Positions 39,158 to 48,632 of a stretch of DNA of 64,000 nt are shown here, piece after piece. Source of the DNA: Legionella sp. PC1000. GTDB taxonomy: Bacteria > Pseudomonadota > Gammaproteobacteria > Legionellales > Legionellaceae. The stretch is from positions 2,698,001 through 2,762,000 of the forward strand of contig NZ_CP059400.1 in the NCBI RefSeq assembly GCF_014109805.1, written 5' to 3'. A program made the translations under genes and the position numbers. How positions within the stretch are numbered: position 1 is the first letter of the stretch; every line of letters begins with the position of its first letter. Under the pieces are notes generated by a model. The model searched no databases and was not told the origin of the DNA. It was given only the letters and a program-made list of their open reading frames with translations.

Positions 39158-40103
39158 TTGCTCCCATAACCATAAACTTTTGATATCTGTCTTCGACTAA
39201 CTGTTCTAAAGAGGATTTCATTAAAGCTCTCAATTCGGTAACTAAAACTTCCTTTAAACGTGCTGCCATTTCATCGACATTCCGATGAGCCCCTCCTAAG
39301 GGTTCAGGAATCACCATATCAATTAACTTATTTTCCAGAATCTTATCTGCGGTAATCCTCATTGCGCGGGCAGCTTCACTCGCTTTGGAGGCATCTTTCC
39401 AAAGAATCGAAGCACAACCTTCAGGAGAAATTACTGAATAAATGCCGAATTCGAGCATTAACACGCGATCACCAACACCAATTGCCAATGCGCCACCGGA
39501 TCCTGCTTCTCCTGTGATCACACAAATAATTGGCGTTTTAAGACGTGACATCACGAAAAGATTGCGGGCGATTGCTTCAGATTGATTACGCTCTTCAGCA
39601 CCGATTCCAGGATATGCTCCTGCTGTATCAATGAAAGTAAAAATAGGTAATTTGAATTTTTCAGCCATATTCATTAAACGTAAGGCTTTTCGATATTCTT
39701 CCGGACGAGCCATACCAAAATTACGATATACCTTTTCTTTGGTTCGTTTCCCCTTCTGATGACCAAGTACCATAACTGGTTCACCATTCAAGCGCGCCAA
39801 ACCACCAATAATTGCAGGGGCTGAAGAACAACTTCGGTCACCATGCAGTTCCTGAAAATCAGTAAAAATGCGTTCGATATAATCTGTTGTCTGTGGTCTA
39901 AGCGGATGTCTTGCAACTTGTGCAATTTGCCAAGGCTCTAAGTTTGAAAAAACTTGAGAGGTTAGCTCAGAACATTTTGCTTGAAGTCGCGCTATTTCAT
40001 CACTTAAATTCACTTCGTTATCATTACCTATCATGCGAAGTGCATCAATTTTCTGATTCAACTCTTCGATGGGTTGCTCAAAATCCAAAAATTGTCGGCT
40101 CAT
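39150..40103 (-). CDS. accA: Acetyl-CoA carboxylase carboxyltransferase subunit alpha
   Basis: 317 residues (E. coli 319). The N-terminus [19 protein letters not shown], the central [33 protein letters not shown] segment (here with E), [26 protein letters not shown] and [20 protein letters not shown] are diagnostic. With AccD it transfers CO2 from biotin-AccB to acetyl-CoA. It reads divergently from the phosphopantetheinyl transferase gene 27 bp away. Confidence 0.97.
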   Translation of the reverse strand: MSRQFLDFEQPIEELNQKIDALRMIGNDNEVNLSDEIARLQAKCSELTSQVFSNLEPWQIAQVARHPLRPQTTDYIERIFTDFQELHGDRSCSSAPAIIGGLARLNGEPVMVLGHQKGKRTKEKVYRNFGMARPEEYRKALRLMNMAEKFKLPIFTFIDTAGAYPGIGAEERNQSEAIARNLFVMSRLKTPIICVITGEAGSGGALAIGVGDRVLMLEFGIYSVISPEGCASILWKDASKASEAARAMRITADKILENKLIDMVIPEPLGGAHRNVDEMAARLKEVLVTELRALMKSSLEQLVEDRYQKFMVMGASD

Positions 40104-40130
40104 TGAATACTCTTTGGTGAATTAAATATC

Positions 40131-40919
40131 ATGGTATATGATAACCTTAACCGACAATTGATGCCAGATTCAAACAAGTATATGATCATTACCGAATTCA
40201 ACCCTTTAAATACAGAAAACTGCATTTTAAATGAAGCTCGAATTGATCTTTGGCAATTTTCTTTAGTGTATGAATTAGAAAATGCATATGAACTATTAAA
40301 TTCTGAAGAGCAAGCGCGCGCTGAACGATTTTATTTCAGTAGGCACAAACGACGTTTCTCTACTGCCAGAGCCACTATGAGAATCATCTTGGCAAATTAT
40401 CTCAATATGCCAGCAGGACAACTGGAGTTTGCTTATAATAACCACGGCAAACCAGAAGTCATTAATGCAGCAAAGTTACAATTTAATATAAGTCATACGG
40501 GTGACTTAGCACTCCTTGCAGTAGGGAAAAACTTTCCTCTGGGAATAGATATAGAAAAGTATTCCGCTCGACCTTATGAAGGGATTGCAAAAAATTTATT
40601 TTCTGACCAAGAATATGAAGAGTTTATTAAAGTCCCTCTTGCTCTAAAACCAGCTGTTTTTTTTCATGTTTGGGCGCAAAAAGAAGCCTTTATCAAAGCC
40701 TGTGGTTTAGGCCTTTCTTATCCAACCAAAAATTTTAGTGTTCCCATAACTATGCCAACCAAACAATTGGTAAATGACCCATTACACAATATGACTTGGC
40801 AGCTGCGTTCTTTTATGCCAGAAGTAGCTTGCAGCGGCGCTTTATGTTATCACCCGACTGTAAGGGAAATCAGGCATGGATTTATAAATCTGCAGCAAAA
40901 AACTCAATTGATTTTTTAG
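40131..40919 (+). CDS. 4'-phosphopantetheinyl transferase, Sfp type
   Basis: Up to 262 residues. The two PPTase motifs are plain: GIDIEKYSARP (metal-binding Asp) and VWAQKEAFIKACGLGL (Trp-x-x-Lys-Glu-x-x-x-Lys). The N-terminal RHKRRFSTARATMRIIL and FNISHTGDLALLAV belong to the Sfp/HetI two-domain type. It loads the CoA arm onto acyl or peptidyl carrier proteins. The start is uncertain: with ATG 40131 only 27 bp separate it from accA, so Met codons at 40161 or 40182 are possible. birA follows 10 bp downstream. Confidence 0.88.
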   Translation: MVYDNLNRQLMPDSNKYMIITEFNPLNTENCILNEARIDLWQFSLVYELENAYELLNSEEQARAERFYFSRHKRRFSTARATMRIILANYLNMPAGQLEFAYNNHGKPEVINAAKLQFNISHTGDLALLAVGKNFPLGIDIEKYSARPYEGIAKNLFSDQEYEEFIKVPLALKPAVFFHVWAQKEAFIKACGLGLSYPTKNFSVPITMPTKQLVNDPLHNMTWQLRSFMPEVACSGALCYHPTVREIRHGFINLQQKTQLIF

Positions 40920-40929
40920 GTTTATATCC

Positions 40930-41916
40930 ATGCACTTCACCCCCGCACAACTTACATTATTAGAATTACTTGGCGATGGCGACTGTCATAGTGGTTCTGA
41001 ATTAGGGGCAGCTTTAGGTATCACCCGATCAGCGATTTGGAAACAAATCAATCATTTAATTGCATTAGGGATCCCTATAAAACGAATAAGACATCAAGGC
41101 TATCAGCTTCCCAATCAATTGATTCTATTAAATAAAAAACAAATTATGGAACATCTTGCTTCCCAAAAACAATCTGGTCCTTTCAATTTACATCTCTTCA
41201 CTTCTATTGATTCAACAAATCGCTATCTAAAGGATTTACCTCCCACAAATACTGTTGATATTTGTTGTGCCGAAGCTCAAACTCAGGGCAGAGGTCGATT
41301 CGGCAGACACTGGCACTCCCCCTTTGGTGAAAATCTTTATTGTTCCAGTCGTTGGAATCTTAACTATGATCTTAGCAAGCTTTCAGGATTAAGTTTGGTC
41401 ACCAGCTTGGCCATCTTGGCAACTTTAAATGAATTTGACGTTTCATCTAATATCAAAATTAAATGGCCCAATGATATTTTATGGACTCACAAAAAACTAT
41501 GCGGTAGTTTGATTGAAATATTGGCTGAATCCAATGGCAATGTTCAAATCATCATAGGTATTGGTTTAAACGTTAATACGGATACAGAGAACCATCCTCT
41601 TCCAGATAAACCTTGGTGTTCATTATATGAAATAACCAAGCAGCGTTTTGATCGTAATGCTCTTATTGCAAGGCTGATTATCAATTTGGAACACTATTTA
41701 ATCAAATTTATTCACCATGATCTCAACTCCTTTATGGATGAATGGAACAAATCAGATTATTTGTTTGGAAAAAACATCAAAGTGACTCAGTCTTTAAATA
41801 CTTTATCTGGGATTGCTTGTGGAATTAATCAGACCGGACAATTAATATTGCAAGATGAATCTGGCACAATGCACTTCCTTTCATCAGGAGATACATCGCT
41901 TCATGAAAGACCGTAA
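40930..41916 (+). CDS. birA: Biotin--[acetyl-CoA-carboxylase] ligase and repressor BirA
   Basis: 328 residues. A winged helix-turn-helix at 1-65 (GSELGAALGITRSAIWKQINHL) is followed by the ligase core with GRGRFGRHWHSPFGENLY, IKWPNDILW and KLCGSLIEI, and the C-terminal SH3-like domain. It biotinylates AccB and, with the DNA-binding domain present, may repress biotin synthesis genes. It follows the PPTase gene closely and probably shares its transcript. Confidence 0.95.
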   Translation: MHFTPAQLTLLELLGDGDCHSGSELGAALGITRSAIWKQINHLIALGIPIKRIRHQGYQLPNQLILLNKKQIMEHLASQKQSGPFNLHLFTSIDSTNRYLKDLPPTNTVDICCAEAQTQGRGRFGRHWHSPFGENLYCSSRWNLNYDLSKLSGLSLVTSLAILATLNEFDVSSNIKIKWPNDILWTHKKLCGSLIEILAESNGNVQIIIGIGLNVNTDTENHPLPDKPWCSLYEITKQRFDRNALIARLIINLEHYLIKFIHHDLNSFMDEWNKSDYLFGKNIKVTQSLNTLSGIACGINQTGQLILQDESGTMHFLSSGDTSLHERP

Positions 41917-41961
41917 AGGGTTACAAGATAAGGTGAGAATAAAGAAAATTTAAAGTTTGTC

Positions 41962-41983
41962 CCGAGCATTTTTAAGTGCTCGG
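41962..41983 (-). terminator. Hairpin between birA and csrA
   Basis: CCGAGCA (41962-41968) pairs with TGCTCGG (41977-41983) across an 8-nt A/T-rich loop, between convergent genes. In the csrA direction it is followed by GGACAAACTTTAAATTTTC, a loose T-rich tract. Confidence 0.5.
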
Positions 41984-42009
41984 AACTGGATGACTGCGAG
42001 GAAATCGAT

Positions 42010-42204
42010 TTATACTGCTTCTTCAGATTCGTCTGATTGTTTTTCTTGTTGTATGCGCAAATAAATTTCTTCACGATGGACAGATACATCTTTAGGTGCA
42101 TTAATACCTAGGCGAACTTGATTACCTTTTACACCTAACACGGTAATATTAACATCATCACCAATGATTAAGGTTTCACCGATACGCCGAGTCAAAATTA
42201 ACAT
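42010..42204 (-). CDS. csrA: Carbon storage regulator CsrA
   Basis: 64 residues: [18 protein letters not shown] and [24 protein letters not shown] sequence (here LGINAPKDV) are the conserved RNA-binding strands, with Arg44-like R in HREE. CsrA binds GGA motifs in mRNA leaders; in Legionella it controls the switch from replicative to transmissive phase. GGGAG lies 6 nt before the ATG. The C-terminal tail is acidic (QSDESEEAV). Legionella genomes carry several CsrA paralogues, so this need not be the main one. Confidence 0.95.
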   Translation of the reverse strand: MLILTRRIGETLIIGDDVNITVLGVKGNQVRLGINAPKDVSVHREEIYLRIQQEKQSDESEEAV

Positions 42205-42674
42205 AGAAATCTCCCTAACAAAGCAGCTACCTATTCCTCCACAGAACGCAATCCATGGTATTCTTGATAGCCAAAAATACGATCTAAAAACAAACTAATA
42301 TTTGTTATACGTGTTTAATTTTACACTCTGATTATTAACAGAGTATTAAGAAAACTAGGAAATGTACCTCTTTTTACCTGTTAGGGCAAAAAAATTGTGA
42401 ATTATTTTATTTCTAAAATTAACTAGCCCCTTTAAGTGACAGTTGATGAGACTATATTTTAGACATGGGTGAAAGCAGATAACCCTGTTTTTTGTCAAAT
42501 ACTTTAAATGATGTTTCTTCTAATTTACCTACGAAAAATGATCATACAATGAGCTATTCACTAGGTATTAGAAAGTCAAGGAAATGAATTAAATAATTTT
42601 TCCTTAATCACCAGTCGCAAATATCCTACATTTAGAGATATACTTACCAAACCTTTTTAAACAGGAAATTTTGC
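42205..42674. other. 470-bp divergent intergenic region
   Basis: AT-rich spacer between csrA and the methyltransferase gene. It should contain both promoters. I see no gene, strong hairpin, repeat or clear small RNA here, and no promoter I would name with confidence. Confidence 0.4.
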
Positions 42675-43493
42675 ATGTCCTTGAAGGCCATGTACAACGA
42701 CAACTCTGAAAACTATACTATGGCCAATCGTTTTGGTGCGATTAGTCAAAGTCATCAAATAGCAATTGAACAAATGAAGCACTTTTATTTGGGAATGAAA
42801 CCACATTATAAAGTTCTTGATTTGGGCGTTGGCGATGGTGCTTTTCTGAAAAAACTGCAACAAATTATGCCAAAAGCAGAATTTACTGGAATTGATGTTT
42901 CTTCGGAGATGTTGAAACATGCCCGTGAAACGTTACCGCTGATCACTATAGAAGGCAGCGCTGCAAAAGCGAGTAAGTTCTTGCCACCTCACAGTCAAGA
43001 TTTAATTCTGGCACACTTTATTAATGCGTATATTCCGATTAAGGTTTTATTTCATGAGGCCAAATTACTGACCCGGGCAAATGGTCATTTTTCAATGATT
43101 ACCACAACTTATGATTCTTTTCCGGTAGCACAACAACGTTTAGCTGAATTTATTACAGAAGATTCAATTTTAAGTAGTGTGGTTGGCCATTATTACAAAT
43201 CCATTGTAAAAAATACTACAGTTGCTGCAAATAACAGTGAATTGATGCAGGCGTTCAAACAAAATCAATTCGAAGTCATCGCGCATCAACGTTTGGAAAT
43301 ACCCATCACCTTAAATACTATTGATGAATTGGCGCTTTTTGGTATTGAAGGGACCTGGTTTCTCAATACTTTATCCATTAGAATGTTGCCAAAAATATTT
43401 TTGCTCCAAAGAATTAAGCGTCTTTTTAGCAAAATTTTTACTTTCCCCTATCATGATACTCATATAATTGATGTCGTTCTTGCCAGAAAATGA
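42675..43493 (+). CDS. Class I SAM-dependent methyltransferase
   Basis: 272 residues. The SAM-binding motif I is VLDLGVGDGAFL; motif II is FTGIDVSSEMLKHA; a later acidic stretch SQDLILAHFINAYI fits motif IV. It resembles small-molecule methyltransferases (ubiE/biotin-C type), but the acceptor is unknown. The POT transporter begins 38 bp downstream on the same strand and could be co-transcribed. Confidence 0.8.
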   Translation: MSLKAMYNDNSENYTMANRFGAISQSHQIAIEQMKHFYLGMKPHYKVLDLGVGDGAFLKKLQQIMPKAEFTGIDVSSEMLKHARETLPLITIEGSAAKASKFLPPHSQDLILAHFINAYIPIKVLFHEAKLLTRANGHFSMITTTYDSFPVAQQRLAEFITEDSILSSVVGHYYKSIVKNTTVAANNSELMQAFKQNQFEVIAHQRLEIPITLNTIDELALFGIEGTWFLNTLSIRMLPKIFLLQRIKRLFSKIFTFPYHDTHIIDVVLARK

Positions 43494-43531
43494 TAATCTG
43501 ATAATTATCCTTAGGTGGCGAGGTAAGAAAA

Positions 43532-45034
43532 ATGATTTCTCAAGAAGTGAAAAATTATTTGCCTGAATTAGCTCTGCGACAAAAACAAGCCAATAACATC
43601 ATATTTATTACTTTTTGGAGTCAATTTTCAGTATATGCACTCAATACCATATTGGTTTTATTTTTAACTCGTCCTGTGTGGTCTCAGGGGTTGGGTTATA
43701 GTCAGGCTAAAGCATACGCTTTTATTGGGGTAGCTCATGCAATGGGTTACTTAATGCCTATGCTCGGTGGCTACATGGCTGATACTGTAGTTGGGATTAG
43801 GCGATCTATTCTTCTTGGGAGTATTCTATTAGCCTGTGCTTATTTGCTTATTATGATCAGTGGATACACAGTAAGCTCCCTGGGAGATACGTTTTTCATT
43901 GCTGCTTATGCATTTATACCTGCTACCAACTCCCTTCTAATGGGGACTTCTTCAAGCATGGTATCACATATTTATTCAGATGATGCCGTCAAAGCAAAAT
44001 CAGCTATGACCTACTATTACATAGCAATAAATGTCGGCGCATTATTAGCCACCTTAATTGCTCCACTGCTTTTTGAAAGCCGTTATGGCCCGCTTTCTAT
44101 CCTTACTTTGACATTTGTAGGTAAATCAATTGCGGCTTTGAATTTTGCGAAACGCTACTCCATTTATGAAAATGTCATTTGGGGCAAAGATCAATCCAAA
44201 TTTTCTAAATCAGGCATACTTCGTTTAATTGCCTACATAATTATTATTTATGTCCTGACTTTATTTGCTTACTCCCATGTTTACATTGCCAGCACCATCA
44301 TCGCAGCAGGTTGTGGCATAGGAATTATATGGTTTTTAAGAAAAACGCTAACACTTCAAGGTTTGGTACGCGACAAGCAAATGATTGCTTTATTGCTCAT
44401 TGTTGAAGCAGTAGTGTTTTTTGTTATCTATAACCAAATGAATAGCACATTAATTTTATTTGCCGAAAATAATTCAGATCATAATTTATTTGGTATAACT
44501 GTTTCACCAGCTCATTATCAGATATTAAATCCATTACTCATCTTAGCTATTGGCAGCCAACTGCCTCGTTTTTATAAAGTATTTCCACGCTTCACTATTC
44601 CCTATCAATTTGCCGCAGGTACCGCGCTAGCAGGGATTGCTCTTTTGGTGATGGCATTCGCTGCTACAACTACTATTAATGGAATAATTAATGGGAACTA
44701 CATTGCATTAACCTACATTCTCATTTCTATTGCAGAATTATGGGTCAGTGCTATTGGCTTAAGCATGGTAGGTCTATATTGTGACAAAAATTCAATTGCC
44801 TTTGCTATGGGCGTATGGTACCTCGCAAGCTCTCTTGCACATGCCATATCAGGAAGAATTGCTGCTTGGGTTGCGATTCCTAACACGATTACCTCTCCCA
44901 TAGATAGTCTCCCATATTATGAAAACTATTATTTAGCTTTAGGAGTAAGCGCCATAGCACTAGGTATACTCATGTATTTTCTCGCCTATATTTTGCAGAA
45001 AATAATGAGGAACAAAGGAGAAATCTTAGGTTAA
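43532..45034 (+). CDS. POT/PTR family peptide transporter
   Basis: 500 residues with about 14 membrane helices. The N-terminus FITFWSQFSVYALNTILVLFLT is a variant of the ExxERFxYY helix of proton-coupled oligopeptide transporters, lacking the Glu pair and Arg; GYLMPMLGGYMADTVVGIRRSILLG is the family loop signature, and VVFFVIYNQMNSTLILFAENN matches the later FYxQxxS helix. Members import di- and tripeptides with H+. The altered first helix may change coupling or substrate. Legionella lives largely on amino acids, so a nutrient role is likely. Confidence 0.8.
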   Translation: MISQEVKNYLPELALRQKQANNIIFITFWSQFSVYALNTILVLFLTRPVWSQGLGYSQAKAYAFIGVAHAMGYLMPMLGGYMADTVVGIRRSILLGSILLACAYLLIMISGYTVSSLGDTFFIAAYAFIPATNSLLMGTSSSMVSHIYSDDAVKAKSAMTYYYIAINVGALLATLIAPLLFESRYGPLSILTLTFVGKSIAALNFAKRYSIYENVIWGKDQSKFSKSGILRLIAYIIIIYVLTLFAYSHVYIASTIIAAGCGIGIIWFLRKTLTLQGLVRDKQMIALLLIVEAVVFFVIYNQMNSTLILFAENNSDHNLFGITVSPAHYQILNPLLILAIGSQLPRFYKVFPRFTIPYQFAAGTALAGIALLVMAFAATTTINGIINGNYIALTYILISIAELWVSAIGLSMVGLYCDKNSIAFAMGVWYLASSLAHAISGRIAAWVAIPNTITSPIDSLPYYENYYLALGVSAIALGILMYFLAYILQKIMRNKGEILG

Positions 45035-45170
45035 ATACGTACATTTTTTGTAATCGTCCAGGCGGTATAGACTTTAGCTGTACCCGAACAGAAAGATTTT
45101 CTCTCAAGATGGACAAATATGGCTGTTCCTTCAAGGAGGCTGAACATTACCAAATTTTTTACCCTTACGC

Positions 45171-45189
45171 ACCGCACTCTATGTGCGGT
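45171..45189. repeat. Interspersed palindrome ACCGCAC-TCTAT-GTGCGGT
   Basis: Perfect 7-bp stem, 5-nt loop, followed by ATTCAG; same family as 7445-7465 in the TTTAT orientation. It lies between the POT gene and the end of lipA, where it could also act as a bidirectional terminator. Confidence 0.75.
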
Positions 45190-45205
45190 ATTCAGAGTTC
45201 TAACT

Positions 45206-46189
45206 TCATAAACCTAAATTATCTTGTTTAAATATTCGGTCAGCACGATAACTTGAGCGCACTAAAGGGCCAGAAGCTACTTCAAAAAAGCCCTTCTTTA
45301 ATCCGATCTGCCTTAATTCGGCAAAAGTCTCAGGGGTCACATAACGCTCAATGGGCAAATGGTTTTTTGTTGGTTGCAAGTACTGTCCCAGAGTAAGAAT
45401 ATCTACTTTATGCCGACGCAAGTCATCCATTGTTTGAATAACTTCTTCGTCTGTTTCGCCTAAACCTAACATCAAACTGGTTTTAGTGAGCACATTGGGT
45501 CTATAGCGTTTCGCAAATGCGAGAACGTTTAATGTTTGTGCATAACCGGCTCTATTGTCACGTACTGGATGGGTCAAACGCTCTACTGTTTCTACATTTT
45601 GCGCAAATACATCAACACCACTATCCAGTAATACTGCCACATCTCGTTCTATACCTTGAAAATCAGGCGTTAGTGCTTCCACTTTAGTTTTGGGAGAACG
45701 TTGTTTAATCGCACGGATAGTTTGTGCGTAATGATTTGCGCCACCGTCTGGTAAATCATCTCTGTTTACTGAGGTTAATACAACGTAGTCCAGATTCATT
45801 AATGCTACTGTATTTGCTGTATTTTCTGGTTCCTGCGGATCCAGCCAACCATGAGGATTTCCTGTGTCTACTGCACAAAAACGACATGCACGCGTACATA
45901 CTGCACCCATCAACATAATTGTTGCAGTACCGTGTGACCAACATTCAGAAATATTAGGGCATTTTGCTTCTTCACAAACAGTAGCTAAACGATGCTTTTG
46001 TACTTGTTCTTTTACTTGGTGATACTCAGGGGTAGTATGATTTATCACACGTAACCATTTAGGCTTAGGTAGCCGTTCATAAATTTGCCCAGTTGGTTTT
46101 ACTCCATCTTTAATTGCTGTAACACCATGAGATGTTTTATATTTTTTTCCGCTCTCCACAACAACGGGAATATTAATGGGCTTGTTCAT
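45206..46189 (-). CDS. lipA: Lipoyl synthase
   Basis: 327 residues. The auxiliary cluster motif is [13 protein letters not shown] and the radical-SAM motif CTRACRFC, followed by [35 protein letters not shown] sequence. It inserts two sulfurs into octanoyl groups on E2 and GcvH proteins. No lipB is adjacent. The downstream DsbD-like gene reads the same way but starts 1.3 kb upstream, so the two are probably separate. Confidence 0.97.
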   Translation of the reverse strand: MNKPINIPVVVESGKKYKTSHGVTAIKDGVKPTGQIYERLPKPKWLRVINHTTPEYHQVKEQVQKHRLATVCEEAKCPNISECWSHGTATIMLMGAVCTRACRFCAVDTGNPHGWLDPQEPENTANTVALMNLDYVVLTSVNRDDLPDGGANHYAQTIRAIKQRSPKTKVEALTPDFQGIERDVAVLLDSGVDVFAQNVETVERLTHPVRDNRAGYAQTLNVLAFAKRYRPNVLTKTSLMLGLGETDEEVIQTMDDLRRHKVDILTLGQYLQPTKNHLPIERYVTPETFAELRQIGLKKGFFEVASGPLVRSSYRADRIFKQDNLGL

Positions 46190-46376
46190 GTTATCACCTG
46201 AAAAACAAAGGTAAGTGCTCAGCTCCTATCAGGGAACGGCCGTATTTTGCGTATCTTGCGAGAAAATTTTCTCACAACCCGCACTCAAATCCAACCGTTC
46301 GAGTAAACATGAACATAGAGGGATCTGAGCTATTGCAAACAAAGAACGATGATAATCCCAAATCATCAAAATAAGA

Positions 46377-47534
46377 TCAAGTCAAATTTAAAAAGCAGCC
46401 AATAACCGTCAAGATAAATAAAAGCACTATCGATAGTCCAAAGTAAGATAATGCGAATGGATAGACGATTAAACTGACAGCAATAGCGAGTAGGAACAAT
46501 AAGCCAATAGTGGCTAATTTTGTTTGCCATGCGGTGAAACGTTCAAATTTGAGCAAAATAAAATAAACTAGCAAAATCAAAAGCAAAGGAAGAATATACA
46601 CTCCCTGATAGATTAATTGATATAAAATTTCCTGCTGACTGGTCAAATGTTGATCGCCCAGCCATTGCTCAAAAATTGTAGACCAATTCATCACACAGGT
46701 TTGTTGATAAATTGTTGTGATCAATCCTAATAAAAAAGCCAATGAAAAATATAAAGTCATAGAGGGCTGTTTTTTATAATATTGCATCACAAAATAAATC
46801 GTTACTAAACCTAATAATACCGCCGGAATATGCATCCAAGGCAACAACTCAAAAAATGTACTGGTGTACACTTGCTGAAAATAATGCACAATTGCTACAG
46901 AAAAAATAAATAAGAGGCTTGCAATAAGCTGCTTTTTCTTCTGTGTTTCAATTAAAAGAAAAGCCAGGAACCCCGCAAAACAAAAGAACGCACAAGGACT
47001 AAAGGAGTCCATAAATGCTATAGTGGTTGTAAAACGCAACTTCGAAGGATTTTCGACCAATCCAGTAACAAATCGATTCGCATTTGCCAGATGACGCAGT
47101 GCATTCACTGTTTCTTGAGTTAATTTACCTTTATTTTCAATTTGTTTTTTACAATAATTAATTGCTTGCAATAAATCCTTTCCAGTAGTTTCTGCAGAAG
47201 TAAATCCAACCCACCGTGAATTACAAATATAAATTGACGGAACAGCAAAATCATCCATTTGCTGCGCACTCAATAGTTGATAAAAACGACTCAATGCACC
47301 TTTATCCTGATTAATATAATACCGTTGAACATTCAGATCAGGATTTTTTGCTTCTACTTCCTGAAAAAACACATCAGCTTTTTGACAATGAGGGCAAGTA
47401 GACGTAAGAAACATTTCTATGTTGAGAACTACTTTGTTATCTGTCTTGGAATACCATGTGGGCGATAATTCGGCGGCCCACACAGGAGCATGAATTATTA
47501 AGAAAATTAGAAGGAATCTGAAGACTGTTTTCAT
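46377..47534 (-). CDS. Thioredoxin-fold/DsbD-like membrane fusion protein
   Basis: 385 residues. A signal peptide is followed by a thioredoxin/glutaredoxin-like domain with active site C47-P-H-C50 and a cis-Pro at VPS (P99), then six or more membrane helices from about 168. SFSPCAFFCFAGFLAFLL (C181) resembles the DsbD/CcdA helix DxxxPC, and C280 in IYQQTC could be its partner. Such a protein could carry electrons across the inner membrane to periplasmic thiols. The domain order (thioredoxin first, membrane part after) is the reverse of the usual DsbD C-terminus. Function is inferred. Confidence 0.7.
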   Translation of the reverse strand: MKTVFRFLLIFLIIHAPVWAAELSPTWYSKTDNKVVLNIEMFLTSTCPHCQKADVFFQEVEAKNPDLNVQRYYINQDKGALSRFYQLLSAQQMDDFAVPSIYICNSRWVGFTSAETTGKDLLQAINYCKKQIENKGKLTQETVNALRHLANANRFVTGLVENPSKLRFTTTIAFMDSFSPCAFFCFAGFLAFLLIETQKKKQLIASLLFIFSVAIVHYFQQVYTSTFFELLPWMHIPAVLLGLVTIYFVMQYYKKQPSMTLYFSLAFLLGLITTIYQQTCVMNWSTIFEQWLGDQHLTSQQEILYQLIYQGVYILPLLLILLVYFILLKFERFTAWQTKLATIGLLFLLAIAVSLIVYPFALSYFGLSIVLLFILTVIGCFLNLT

Positions 47535-47585
47535 ATATATTATAAGTGCATTAAAGAAGATACTATATCATCCCTTAAAGATCTG

Positions 47586-48026
47586 TTAATAGGTATGAAT
47601 GTAATTTTCTAATTGTTCTATAACATGCAACTTGTCTTCCAATATGTGATAAAGCAAATCACCTATGGATAAAATGGCCACAAATTCATTATTTTCATCA
47701 CGAATTAATACATGTCTTCTTTTGGTTGCAGTCATAGCTTGCATTGCTTTTTCTACAACATCATTAGGGCTAAGAATAGTAACATCCCTATACACCACAT
47801 CGGAAACCTTTCCTGTTTCCAGATTAATGCACTTATGCAAGCAAGAACGCACTATATCTCGTTCACTTACTATGCCGACTAACTGATTATCATTATCAAC
47901 TACAACTAATGCACCTACATCATATTCTGTCATCATATCGATGCTTTTCTTAACAGAATCATCTGGATGTATATAAATAATTTCTCGTTTAGGCCTTGGC
48001 AAGGCATTATGAATTAGGTCAGCCAT
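47586..48026 (-). CDS. CBS-domain pair protein
   Basis: 146 residues made of two CBS domains: YIHPDDSVKKSIDMMTEYDVGALVVVDNDNQLVGIVSERDIVRS and TILSPNDVVEKAMQAMTATKRRHVLIRDENNEFVAILSIGDLL-type repeats. No catalytic domain is attached. Such proteins usually sense adenine nucleotides, but the partner is unknown. The gene has its own promoter region upstream and lies near the BON-domain lipoprotein. Confidence 0.85.
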   Translation of the reverse strand: MADLIHNALPRPKREIIYIHPDDSVKKSIDMMTEYDVGALVVVDNDNQLVGIVSERDIVRSCLHKCINLETGKVSDVVYRDVTILSPNDVVEKAMQAMTATKRRHVLIRDENNEFVAILSIGDLLYHILEDKLHVIEQLENYIHTY

Positions 48027-48095
48027 TTTTATTCTCCATTTGAATATATACTTAACCTCCTTTATAAATATAGTACAAATGGAGAATATTAAAGT

Positions 48096-48419
48096 CTATT
48101 GTCGGATAATTATATGATTTTCTACAGAGCGCACACCAGGAACCTGACGAGCTATTTGTTCTGCAGTATCACTAAGGCGAATTTTTTTAACATATCCTGT
48201 AAGAATCACAACATCTTGTCGTGTTTGAACATGTACTTGTGACACAGCAAGATCATCATGACGCATTAAAGCTTCTTGGACTGTTTGTGCCAAATTTGCA
48301 CTCGGAGTAACCAAAGGTGTAAAAGAACTAAATAAACCGGAACCCGCCTTATTCGACTGGCAACCAACTAATAAAAATAGAAAAAAAACAACAAGAGTAC
48401 TGAGTAAGTTCTTATGCAT
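48096..48419 (-). CDS. BON-domain lipoprotein
   Basis: 107 residues from the ATG at 48419, which has GGAG 6 nt upstream (frame extends 12 codons more). The signal ends in a lipobox LVGC (C20), and residues 40-107 form one BON domain (SQVHVQTRQDVVILTGYV, VPGVRSVENHIII). BON proteins such as OsmY and DolP stabilise the envelope or bind phospholipid. This one has a single BON domain where DolP has two. Confidence 0.8.
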   Translation of the reverse strand: MHKNLLSTLVVFFLFLLVGCQSNKAGSGLFSSFTPLVTPSANLAQTVQEALMRHDDLAVSQVHVQTRQDVVILTGYVKKIRLSDTAEQIARQVPGVRSVENHIIIRQ

Positions 48420-48632
48420 AAAGGTCTCCGATATAAATTCCAACAATCCTGCCATACTTCATGTAGTTGTTACTATTATTTTTTATTCTACTGTCTTAAG
48501 AAAGGCAGGAAATCGCAGCTAAAATGAGCTACGCCCAAAGTGCATAGTATGTACTTTAACTAATTAATATACAAATAAATATCCAACAGACTATACTATT
48601 TTATAATAATAACTGTGATAAGAACTGAACCC

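Noticed and set aside
40131..40160. Treating the first ten codons of the PPTase as certain
   Set aside because: The weak ribosome site and 27-bp divergent gap to accA leave later Met codons equally possible; kept only as the outer limit.
42657..42920. Minus-strand ORF opposite the methyltransferase start
   Set aside because: Antisense to a gene with clear SAM motifs.
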